From NCBI RefSeq assembly GCF_037325665.1, contig NC_090248.1, positions 13,453,333-13,517,332 of the forward strand: a DNA stretch of 64,000 nt. The letters are read 5' to 3'. The DNA is from Littorina saxatilis (taxonomy: Eukaryota > Mollusca > Gastropoda > Littorinimorpha > Littorinidae). Below, one piece after another: positions 34,005 to 42,899 of this stretch. The notes beneath the pieces are model-generated. The model searched no databases, was not told the DNA's origin, and saw only the letters and a list, made by a program, of their open reading frames with translations. A program made the position numbers and the translations under genes. The stretch's first letter is position 1. The number at the start of each line of letters is the position of its first letter.

Positions 34005-34102
34005 CTGCACCAAGGCAGGCGCAGTTTTGGTTTAATAGTAGAGGTGTGCGTTCTTTGGGATTAGTCTTAGAACATATACGCTGCACAGAAGCAGCTGACT
34101 CT

Positions 34103-34105
<3 letters not shown>

Positions 34106-34182
<77 letters not shown>
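34106..34182. repeat. (AC)n microsatellite
   Basis: A nearly pure (AC)n tract of about 38 units. Confidence 0.95.
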
Positions 34183-34183
<1 letters not shown>

Positions 34184-34349
34184 GTGTGTGTGTGTATCTA
34201 AGTGGAAAGTGCACTAATTACTTGGCGCGAAAGCAGGACAGATCATTCTGTGTCAGGGCACGTGATAGTTTGCATTGGAAGGAGTGGAGCTTTAAAGCCT
34301 TGTCGTAGTGAAGACTTGTCAGCCGGGTTGCGGTTCACTTCACTGGATG

Positions 34350-34731
34350 ACGGGCACCTGTGGCGGGGTGGTAAGACGTCGGCCTCGTAATCGGAAGGTC
34401 GAGGGTTCGAATCCCGGCCGCGGCCGCCTGGTGGGTTAAGAGTGGAGATTTTTCTGATCTCCCAGGTCAACTTGTGTGCAGACCTGCTAGTGACGTATCC
34501 CCCTTCGTGTGTACACGCAACCACAAGACCAAGTGCGCACGGAAAAGATCCTGTAATCCATGTCAGAGTTCGGTGGGTTATGGAAACACGAAGATACCCA
34601 GCATGCTTCCTCCGAAAGCGGCGTGTGGCTGCCTAAATGGCGGGGTAAAAACGGTCATACACGTAAAATTCCACTCGTGTAAAAACACGAGTGTACATGG
34701 GAGTTTCAGCCCACGAACGCAGAAGAAGAAG
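34350..34731 (+). mobile_element. tRNA-derived SINE (family C tail, Lys/Arg-like head), 13-bp TSD
   Basis: The head has GTGGCGGGGTGGTAAGACGT and GGTCGAGGGTTCGAATCCC (boxes A and B). The body includes CGCACGGAAAAGATCCTGTA, TCAGAGTTCGGTGGGTTATG and CCTAAATGGCGGGGTAAAAA. The tail is CCACGAACGCAGAAGAAGAA. ACTTCACTGGATG flanks it at 34337-34349 and 34732-34744. The head differs from that of the two SINEs at 36 kb although the body is the same. Confidence 0.9.
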
Positions 34732-34744
34732 ACTTCACTGGATG

Positions 34745-35166
34745 GACCCCAGGTCAGTTTGAATTTCCTGTGGTCTTTCAAAGTAACTGGAAGGGATAAG
34801 ATAAGATCAGATAAGAAAACTTTAAATGTCCATTTTCATTTTACACAAACATGGACATTTTTCTTCTGGCACCACATCGCATTTCTAATTTCACAAAGAC
34901 ACGATAAAAAGAAAAGCTTAATCGAAAGGGAGTGCTCTGTATTCTCATGACATACTTCAACAGTCTAACTAACCAATACGTCTTTTCTTAACCAATGGGA
35001 ATAAAAGCTCCGGCGTCATAAAAACGAAACAAAGTCCGAGAAGATTGTGTTACTAAACGACACCGTCATGTTTATGTAGTTTGAGTTCGAGTACGAACTA
35101 TTTAAATTTCATTATCTCGGTAACTTCTTTCGTCTTAACAGTCGCCGCTTGGCTAGGAACGCGCAC
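34745..35166. other. No gene seen
   Basis: Unique-looking sequence. CCAATGGGAATAAAAG near 34993 resembles a CCAAT/TATA pair and could be a promoter of a plus-strand transcript. This is only a weak motif match. Confidence 0.25.
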
Positions 35167-35168
35167 GT

Positions 35169-35275
35169 ATTGTATTGTATTGTATTGTATTGTATTGTAT
35201 TGTATTGTATTGTACTGTAATGTATTGTACTGTAATGTATTGTATTGAACTGCATTGTATTGCATTGTATTGTAT
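35169..35275. repeat. (GTATT)n tract
   Basis: GTATTGTATTGTATTGTATT, becoming imperfect (TGTACTGTAATG) to the right. On the minus strand this is (AATAC)n, which could be a LINE/SINE tail, but no element body is recognised beside it. Confidence 0.8.
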
Positions 35276-35289
35276 TATAATTATATGTT

Positions 35290-36240
35290 TTGAAATATTC
35301 CTAGAACTAGCTTTGAACTTTGACAGCACAAAGGCCGACTTAAATCGTATGAATAGTGGGGGGAAATGTTGGTAAGGTCACTGCTGGGCTAGTGCCGTGC
35401 TGGTGTTGGTATCGTACATTTTTAATTTTAGCAGGAACCAGCATTGGACTTTGAAAGCCCAATGAGGACTTTAATCAGATCAACCGCGGAACATATGCTT
35501 GTAAGGTCACTGCGTGACTGGGGCTTTCTTTTTTTTCTTTATTTGGTGTTTAACGTCGTTTTCAACCACGAAGGTTTTATCGCGACGGGGAAAGGGGGGG
35601 GGGAGATGGGATAGAGCCACTTGTCAATAAGGTCACCGCTTGTCTAGGGCTAGGGCTGTACATCTTTCATTATGAATTCCCTTAAGGTCACCGCTTGGCT
35701 AGGGCTAGGGCTGTACATCTTTCCTTATAAATTCCTTTAAGGTCACCACTATAAGGATGTGCATCTTTTTTGGCCTAGAACCAACTTTGATTTTGACAGA
35801 ACCAATGTGACTTTAATCGTATCAACAACGGGAAAATACCCGTGAGGACACCGCTGGGCATGTTTTTTTTCTTTCTTTTTTCTCGCCTAAAATCAGATCA
35901 TATCAACAGTCCAAAAAAATATCATCGTAAGGCAAATGCTTAGCTTTGCCTGTGATGGTATCGTTTGTTTTAATCCTCGCCTAGAAACAGCTTTGAAAGA
36001 ATATTTTTAGAGCATCGATGGGCTAGGACTGAGGCTCTGCATGTAATTTTACTCTCCCAGAACCTTTGTTGCTTTGTCTTGACAATGGGGACATAATTAT
36101 GTTTGTGAGGTCACCGCTGGGCAGGTTAATGTGCGCGTGTCAGTATCGTATATTTTTTTTAACTCACCTAGAACCAAAACAAAAATGAAGATGTAAGTCG
36201 TTTGTTAATTTCAATGCTTGCTATTCTCTAAGATGCTGAG
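35290..36240. repeat. Diverged tandem repeat, ~150-190-bp units
   Basis: Units contain CCTAGAACCAGCTTTGA-like, CAGAACCAATGTGACTTTAA-like and GTAAGGTCACCGCTGGGCTA-like parts, e.g. at 35300, 35430, 35610, 35690, 35750, 35975 and 36060. Another unit start (GCCTGGAACCAGCTTTATTC) appears at 38125, so the block once extended to the bZIP gene and was interrupted by later insertions and a minisatellite. Confidence 0.6.
35527..35626 (-). mobile_element. Retroposon family D, 3'-end fragment
   Basis: TTTATTTGGTGTTTAACGTC to GGGATAGAGCCACTTGTCAA is the inverse of the 3' end of the element at 36705-37466. It is a short, 5'-truncated copy inside the tandem repeat. Confidence 0.65.
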
Positions 36241-36300
36241 AGAAAAGAAACAAAGTTGCATCGGTCTCGGATAGTAATACCTGCTGAAGAGACGATACAA

Positions 36301-36604
36301 GGGGCGGGGATGTAGCTCAGTCGGTAGCGCGCTGGATTTGTATCCAGTTGGCCGCTGTCAGCGTGAGTTCGTCCCCACGTTCGGGACAAGCACAAGACCA
36401 AGTGCGCACGAAAAAGATCCTGTAATCCATGTCAGAGTTCGGTGGGTTATAGAAACACGAAAATACCCAGCATGCTTCCTCCGAAAACGGCGTATGGCTG
36501 CCTAAATGGCGGGGTAAAAAACGGTCCTACACGTAAAATTCCACTCGTGCAAAAAACACGAGTGTACGTGGGAGTTTCAGCCCACGAACGCAGAAGAAGA
36601 AGAA
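36301..36604 (+). mobile_element. tRNA-derived SINE (family C), internally deleted, 15-bp TSD
   Basis: The head is GATGTAGCTCAGTCGGTAGC...GCGTGAGTTCGTCCCC, with the same body and GAAGAAGAAG tail as 34350-34731. It lacks the roughly 80 bp (including GATTTATTTCTCAGAGTCAA) present in the copy at 36972. The perfect duplication GAAGAGACGATACAA lies at 36286-36300 and 36605-36619. Confidence 0.9.
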
Positions 36605-36704
36605 GAAGAGACGATACAAAACGATGACCAACCATCCAACTCTGAGGTGCCCGCAGACTGGTTCCGCACAACGCTCACTTGCTCTTTTGCACATGTCTCG
36701 TATA

Positions 36705-37466
36705 CCCCCCGCGGGTTAGGGGGAAGAATTTACCCCATGCTCCCCAGCATGTTGTAAGAGGCGACTAACGGATTCTGTTTCTCCTTTTACCCTTGTTAAG
36801 TGTTTCTTGTATAGAATATAGTCAATGTTTGTAAAGATTCTAGTCAAGCAGTATGTAAGAAATGTTAAGTCCTTTGTACTGGAAACTTGCATTCTCCCAG
36901 TAAGGTAATATATTGTACTACGTTGCAAGCCCCTGGAGCAATTTTTTGATTAGTGCTTTTGTGAACAAGAACAGGGCGGGGACGTAGCTCAGTCGGTAGC
37001 GCGCTGGATTTGTATCCAGTTGGCTGCTGTCAGCGTGAGTTCGTCCCCACGTTCGGCGAGAGATTTATTTCTCAGAGTCAACTTTGTGTGCAGACTCTCC
37101 TCGGTGTCCGAACACCCCCGTGCGTACACGCAAGCACAAGACCAAGTGCGCACGAAAAAGATCCTGTAATCCATGTCAGAGTTCGGTGGGTTATAGAAAC
37201 ACGAAAATACCCAGCATGCTTCCTCCGAAAACGGCGTATGGCTGCCTAAATGGCGGAGTAAAAAAAGGGTCATACACGTAAAATTCCACTCGTGCAAAAA
37301 ACACGAGTGTACGCGGGAGTTTCAGCCCACGAACGAAGAAGAAGAAGAAGAAGAAGTGAACAAGAAACAATTAACAAGTGGCTCTATCCCATCTCCCCCC
37401 TTTCCCCGTCGCGATATAACCTTCGTGGTTGAAAACGACGTTAAACACCAAATAAAGAAAGAAAAA
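36705..37466 (+). mobile_element. Retroposon family D, complete, interrupted by a SINE
   Basis: The 5' end is CCCCCCGCGGGTTAGGGGGA; the 3' end is CACCAAATAAAGAAAGAAAA. ATGTCTCGTATA occurs at 36693-36704 and at 37467-37478, a 12-bp target-site duplication. The A-rich 3' tail and the duplication indicate retroposition in the plus orientation. Without the nested SINE (36972-37355) the element is about 380 bp. No clear tRNA boxes were recognised, so its origin is open. Confidence 0.8.
36972..37355 (+). mobile_element. tRNA-derived SINE (family C), nested, 11-bp TSD
   Basis: The head GACGTAGCTCAGTCGGTAGC is followed by the full family C body and a (GAA)n tail. GTGAACAAGAA is present at 36961-36971 and 37356-37366. 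It lies inside the family D retroposon, so it is the younger of the two. Confidence 0.9.
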
Positions 37467-37508
37467 ATGTCTCGTATATATATGCATTTAGAGCGCTTAC
37501 TTGCCTTT

Positions 37509-38117
37509 GTTTCTCTGATGGTTGGTTATTATTGTTTACCGTCTCTTTGTTTCTCTGATGGTTGGTTATCATTGTTTACCGTCTCTTTGTTTCTCTGATG
37601 GTTGGTTATTATTGTTTACCGTCTCTTTGTTTCTCTGATGGTTGGTTATTATTGTTTACCGTCTCTTTGTTTCTCTGATGGTTGGTTATTATTGTTTACC
37701 GTCTCTTCAAGTTGTTTCTCTGATGGATGGTTATTATTGTTTACCGTCTCTTTGTTTCTCTGATGGGTGGTTATTATTGTTTACCGTCTCTTTGTTTCTC
37801 TGATGGATGGTTATTATTGTTTACCGTCTCTTTGTTTCTCTGATGGGTGGTTATTATTGTTTACCGTCTCTTTGTTTCTCTGATGGGTGGTTATTATTGT
37901 TTACCGTCTCTCTGTTTCTCTGATGGTTGGTTATTATTGTTTACCGTCTCTTTGTTTCTCTGATGGTTGGTTATTATTGTTTACCGTCTCTTTGTTTCTC
38001 TGATGGTTGGTTATTATTGTTTACCGTCTCTTTGTTTCTCTGATGGTTGGTTATCATTGTTTACCGTCTCTTTGTTTCTCTGATGGTTGGTTATTATCGT
38101 TTACCGTCTCTTTGTTT
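37509..38117. repeat. 40-bp minisatellite, ~15 units
   Basis: The unit is TTTGTTTCTCTGATGGTTGG followed by TTATTATTGTTTACCGTCTC. One unit carries a 5-bp insertion near 37709. Single-base variants (GGATGG, GGGTGG) alternate. The last unit runs into TTTCTCAGATCGCCTGGAAC. It lies 85 bp before the probable exon at 38202. Confidence 0.95.
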
Positions 38118-38201
38118 CTCAGATCGCCTGGAACCAGCTTTATTCTTTGACGCACTGATAGAACAGAATGTTGACGATGTGGCTTTGTGTGTGTGTTTCA
38201 G

Positions 38202-38321
38202 ACTGGAGAGTGTGTTGTCATCGTGGCCGCCAGACCCCGAGACTGAAGGCAGGAGACCCATCACGTCTCCCGTGCTGACCTCTGTTTGCTCACAGGGGAG
38301 TTTTCACAGCTCCCAACTCAG
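38202..38321 (+). CDS. Probable upstream coding exon of the bZIP gene
   Basis: The 120-nt block is bounded by GTGTGTTTCAG and GTGAGGC. Joined to an acceptor at 39886 (GGTTGCAG), it stays open and in frame with the ATG at 39894. It contributes LESVLSSWPPDPETEGRRP and SPVLTSVCSQGSFHSSQLS before FNMLSPSHYD. The sequence is Ser/Pro-rich, as in N-terminal regions of such factors. If real, translation starts further upstream, in an exon I could not find. If not, it is 5' UTR or intron. Confidence 0.55.
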
Positions 38322-38461
38322 GTGAGGCTCCGCTTATAATACTATATTCATTGAGTATCGTCATTATTATTATTGTTGTTCTTCTAATTATTATAGATAT
38401 TTGAATTAAATACTATTAATCAGAATCTATGAATAAATGTACACCCATTAGCTCAAAATCT

Positions 38462-38545
38462 GAGAGGTAATCGTAAAATGGAGGTTAGTTTATAGATGTT
38501 ATCAAGCGAAAAATAAGAGAATGCGGGGTCTTTAAAACATAAGTG
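38462..38545. mobile_element. pogo/Tigger-like MITE fragment
   Basis: CGTAAAATGGAGGTTAGTTT, TAGATGTTATCAAGCGAAAA and GCGGGGTCTTTAAAAC match the interior of 24990-25060. It is a short remnant in the intron. A (GTTT)n tract follows at 38561-38593. Confidence 0.5.
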
Positions 38546-38599
38546 TGTAATTATGTTTCACTGTTTGTTTGTTTGTTTGTTTGTTTGTTTGTTTTTCAG

Positions 38600-39731
38600 T
38601 TTGTCCCTCTGTCCGCGTTCAGATCTCATGTGTTTATGAATTGATTGAGCTGACATTTGGTGAGCAGCTTGGAAGTGGGGGACACACGTTCGTAACAAAA
38701 AAAGAAGGTTTCTGTCTTTCACGGATGAGGGTATACGCCGACAACACTGTACAATTAATACTATGTACGTTACCTGTGCAAGTGTCAGTACAAGGGAAGC
38801 GACCCTGTTTTCTGTGTCTTGTTGAGGATGCTTGCCACGGCTTCTTCTTCTGATACATCTAAACTATGTGACTCGAACTCACATACAAATGTACTTTGTG
38901 ATCTACGTGGGGAACTGTGGTGTCCTGACCACCTTAACTGTCAGCACTTGCTGTGTTTAGGCATTGCACGATCAAGGAGATTCAAAGATTAATTCACAAA
39001 AAGGAACACCTGCCAGAGACAGACAGTGACCATAAAACTCAGAACCAACCAACTCTGTTTTGACAAACATCGCTTGCAAGTCGGTTGGACATCGGTTGAA
39101 AATCGTCCTTATCAACACATCGAAGCTCTAAGTAAAAGGGAATTTGCTTCAAAAGTCCAAGCTTCAGTGCAAAACCCTGCCATTTAAAACAGTGAAACGT
39201 CTCAAGACTGCATCCGCATGGAAATTGCGTTTTAGTCACAACAGGAAGCCAGGAATCTCAGAATAACTTTGCGCAAACATGAAGGTAGACCCCACACTCA
39301 GTCACAACGAAATGCATAAATATTTATACAAGTAGCTCAGCTTTGCATTATTTTTCTGTGGAAGACAAACTTTGATTGCGGACAAAAAAAAGAAGGTTTT
39401 TTTAAACCACCACAGCCACAGGAACTGTTTTGTCACATTATTTGAGTCCGTATTTATGACAGAATAGACATTTTCGTCAACCTTTACTTTAACTGATGAT
39501 ATCAACAGAAGGATACGGCTTGTTGAAAGGTTTGGAAGAAAGGGATCACTCAAAAAGACATGACAGTTTAAGTTGTGTGTTAATTCTGTGATTAATTAAT
39601 TTGCTAGCACGAATTCTGGCAAAAATCGTGAATTGTTTCATGCCAACCAATCAAACTAAGTTTAAGAACAACAGAACATTACCTTTGTCAGGGGGAAAAC
39701 ATCTGTGAGGCATAATATTAACCGGTACGTA

Positions 39732-39777
<46 letters not shown>

Positions 39778-39885
39778 GAAATTCACGTCAATCAATCAAT
39801 CCATCCATCCATCCATCCATCCATCCATCTATCCATCCATCCATCCATCAATCCAACCATCAATCAATCAATCAAACTGGTTGCA
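38600..39885. repeat. Intron: unique sequence, then (TTG)n and (ATCC)n
   Basis: No gene is seen up to 39730. (TTG)n lies at 39731-39777 and (ATCC/ATCA)n at 39789-39875, ending 10 bases before the acceptor of the next exon. The pyrimidine-poor simple repeat takes the place of a normal polypyrimidine tract. Confidence 0.6.
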
Positions 39886-39893
39886 GCTTCAAC

Positions 39894-40130
39894 ATGCTGA
39901 GTCCTTCGCATTACGACCAGGGGATGGACGACTCGGACGGGCCGGTGCCATGGTTACCGGGGGAGAACCCGGGGGACATGATGCCCAAGCTGATTCACCG
40001 GCGCGCCAAGCGCATCATTCCTGACGACGAAAAAGACGACAAGTACTGGGAGAAGCGCAAGAGAAACAACATGGTGAGTGTGCCAAGAACGAGATTCACT
40101 TGTCCTTTACTTGCTTGTGCCGCTGGGGGT

Positions 40131-40201
<71 letters not shown>

Positions 40202-41830
40202 GTTCAGATTGGTTGAAATGGAGAATTGTTGCGATTTCAGCTAATCAGACCTTGCGGCTTGTCTCCACCCAGTTGGGTGGCACCTAGTTTCGCTTCGACG
40301 AAGTTCGTGCACATCAGAACGACCTTTACACGAAAAAAAACCGCACCCATAATTATGTCTATTTACTCCATAATCTTATCCCCTGCGTTTTTGTTTTCTC
40401 TCGTGTTTTTTTCAGGCAGCCAAACGGTCTCGCGAGAACAAACGCCAGCTGGAGGTCGACATCCGCAACAAGGTGAACTTCCTGGAGGAGGAGAACGCGC
40501 TGCTCAACAAGGAGGTGCTGGCCGTCAAGGCTCGCTTCGGCATCCCCCCGGAACAGAGCATGCTCACGCCAGAGGAGCGCGCACAGTGCCTGCAGGTTGG
40601 TACACTTGTTACACGTTGTTTGTATTGCTGACCAAAACAGGACGGGTTTTTAACAGAACGAGACAGGCATTGTTCTCCAAGACCGAGCTTATATGTATCG
40701 ATCTATTTCAGTAAAAATTCCTGTTTTTGTGTGTGACTACATTGCCTCACATCTGGACAAAAATCTTTAAAAAAAAACATGCTCGTATGCGGTCCACACA
40801 CGGTCCAGAAACGGCAAAGCAACAGTAACAGCCTCGGCATTGAAAACATGGATCGGGTAGAATATTGTGGATAGCAGCGAGATTTTGGACAGGAGCGGAG
40901 TAACCGTAAAATACCGGTATTAGGCGCTGAGTGACGCTTTTCGCTACCGCAAAAACCCGGTATCCGTCCAGAAAGAGTTAAACGTGAATGACTAACAGTG
41001 ACCCTTTTCTTACAGGAGGTGAAGAACGCGCAGGCAGCAGCAGCCGAGGGCCAAGCGCCGAAGATGAATGAGGATGAAGGCGTGAGCTCCACGTCGCCAG
41101 GCATCTACCCCGTGTCGCTGGGGGGCCACCAGGACGAGCACGACCTCAGTAGGGGGTTGCAGGACCCCCGGGGACACAGCCCGGGCAACGGGGGCCAGCT
41201 GAGTAACGGCCAACGCAAGGCCGTGAAGAAGGAGATACACGACGCGGCGGAGAAAGGCGTGTTTGTACCCAACGGTCCCTCGATGTACGGCCCCTTCAGC
41301 CCCCCGGTGGTGTGGGGACCGGGCGCCGGCCAGCATGTAGCGCCCCACCACCACCCCTCAGAGTATGCCGCCTTGCAGATGGGCCAGCAACAGCAACAGC
41401 ACCATCACCATCAACAACAGCAGCAGCAACATCAGCAGCAACAGCAGCAGCAACAGCAGAACACATACGGCAGTCACCAGCCGCAGCAGCAGAGCGGCGG
41501 ACCCACTAAGCTGCCCTCCATTAACAATGCGTTCCACGAGAAGCCCCCCAACATGGGCGGACCGTACGGGGGCCGTGGCTACAACCTGGACCCCACCTCT
41601 AACGGCGTGGCCACCACCACAGTAGCGGGAGAGGTAGGAGGGGTGCGAGCAGGCATCAGAGGCGGCGGGCTGAGCAGAAGTCACCCTTACGCCAACGACG
41701 GACGCACGCCTTACGACTACTACATGGCGGCAGCCTACTCCCAGGGCCAGGCCATCTACAGCCCTGCTACATCCAACTCTTCCAGCATGGCCGCCGCGCC
41801 CGCAGATCTCTCCCTCGCCGCACGCTCAAC

Positions 41831-41905
<75 letters not shown>

Positions 41906-42266
41906 GCATGACGATGGCAGCAGCTTTCTGGACAAGTCCTCCCTACCCGACGGGGCGCAGGTGCCGCAGAGCATGGCTAACAGCCTGGCAGCCTCGCACG
42001 GCCTGGCACAGCGCAGCGGACTGGACAGCCTGATGCACGCCGCCTCCATGGCCAGTCTGGTGCAGGCCCAGCGCGACTCGCTCTTCCAGCCCAGCAACGA
42101 CCAGGACAGCCTGCTGGGGGCCGTGGGGGACAAGGGGGAGGTGAAGAGGTTAGTGAGGAACAGGGACGGTAACCTGGGGCAGGAGAATGACGTGCTCAAG
42201 ATGCAGATCCGCAGCCTGGAGGCCGAGATGGACCACATGAAGAAATTGCAAACCATGAAGAAGTGA
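39894..42266 (+). CDS. NFIL3/E4BP4-like bZIP transcription factor
   Basis: Three exons: 39887-40073 (ATG at 39894), 40416-40595 and 41016-42266, with GT-AG introns that all fall between codons. From this ATG the protein has 536 residues. Residues 50-60 (KYWEKRKRNNM) and 61-70 (AAKRSRENKR) form the basic region, with N-x7-R. I76, L83, L90 and V97 form the zipper, followed by KARFGIPPEQ. KYWEKR, AAKRSRE and a C-terminal RFG/KFG are shared with NFIL3/vrille more than with PAR-type HLF/TEF. It should bind D-box-like DNA as a dimer in the nucleus. The rest is low-complexity: Q/H-rich residues about 244-275, a 24-Gln run at 394-417 (41835-41906), and a final charged coil (residues about 505-536, ENDVLKMQIRSLEAEMDHM). 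The second intron holds an (AC)n tract (40136-40199). The gene may begin upstream (38202 exon). Confidence 0.88.
40136..40199. repeat. (AC)n in bZIP intron
   Basis: A pure (AC)n tract of about 32 units, 62 bases after the donor at 40074. Confidence 0.95.
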
Positions 42267-42500
42267 CTATTGGACGGCTTCTGGACTTAGACCATGGGAG
42301 GATGTAGCAACTGTAGACCACAAAGAAGGGACTGTTAGACGGGTTCTAGACTAAGAGTTAGACCATGGGAATATGAAGACACTACAGTCTATGAAGAAGT
42401 GACTAAATGGACGGGTTCTGGATTTAGACCATGGGGAAATGACGAAACTATTGTCTATGACAATGGGATTGTTGAAAGAGTTTTGGACTTTTGAGTATGG
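42251..42500 (+). repeat. Degenerate ~70-bp tandem repeat across the stop codon
   Basis: The motif ATGAAGAAGTGACTATTGGA...GACTTAGACCATGGGA recurs, with drift, at about 42255, 42320, 42390 and 42455. The first unit includes the last codons and stop (AAGAAGTGA). The end of the coding sequence and the start of the 3' UTR are therefore built from one tandem repeat. Confidence 0.65.
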
Positions 42501-42610
42501 ACACATAATGAAAGAGAAGTCTCTAAAATGGTGACTTTTGGATGGGTTCCGACAATGTCTTCGGGAAGAAACTGAAGTACACGAAGAAATGACTGTAAAA
42601 ACATTACCGA

Positions 42611-42848
42611 ACTTAGACCATTGGCTAAGTGTAAGACAGACAGGTGAGATAATACTGCTTCTCGGGAGACTTTGCCGAAAGAGACGGAAAGTAAAAAGAA
42701 AAGACTTGGGGAAAGTTTCACCCTGATTTAACTTAGACCATTGGCTAAGTGTAAGACAGACAGGTGAGATAATACTGCTTCTCGGGAGACTTTGCCGAAA
42801 GAGACGGAAAGTAAAAAGAAAAGACTTGGGGAAAGTTTCACCCTGATT
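42611..42848 (+). repeat. 120-bp tandem duplication in the 3' UTR
   Basis: ACTTAGACCATTGGCTAAGT...GGAAAGTTTCACCCTGATT at 42611-42728 is repeated at 42731-42848 with no difference that I could see. The copy is very recent, or maintained. Confidence 0.9.
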
Positions 42849-42890
42849 GTTGACAGTGGTATAAATGACTTCAGGAAGCTACGGCAGTCA

Positions 42891-42896
42891 AATAAA
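42891..42896 (+). terminator. Candidate polyadenylation signal, bZIP gene
   Basis: AATAAA, 625 bases after the stop codon and just after the duplicated 3' UTR block. Another AATAAA lies at 44206; which one is used cannot be told from sequence. Confidence 0.4.
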
Positions 42897-42899
42897 AGC

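Noticed and set aside
36301-36380. Functional tRNA gene (GATGTAGCTCAGTCGGTAGC with box B-like sequence)
   Set aside because: It is the head of a SINE with body, (GAA)n tail and target-site duplication; the cloverleaf is incomplete. The same applies to the heads at 16829, 34350, 36972, 59935 and 63957.
38600-38661. Short block after GTTTTTCAG with donor GTGAGC in the bZIP intron
   Set aside because: In the frame set by exon 38202-38321 it contains a stop. It could be a poison exon, but nothing beyond the splice motifs supports it.
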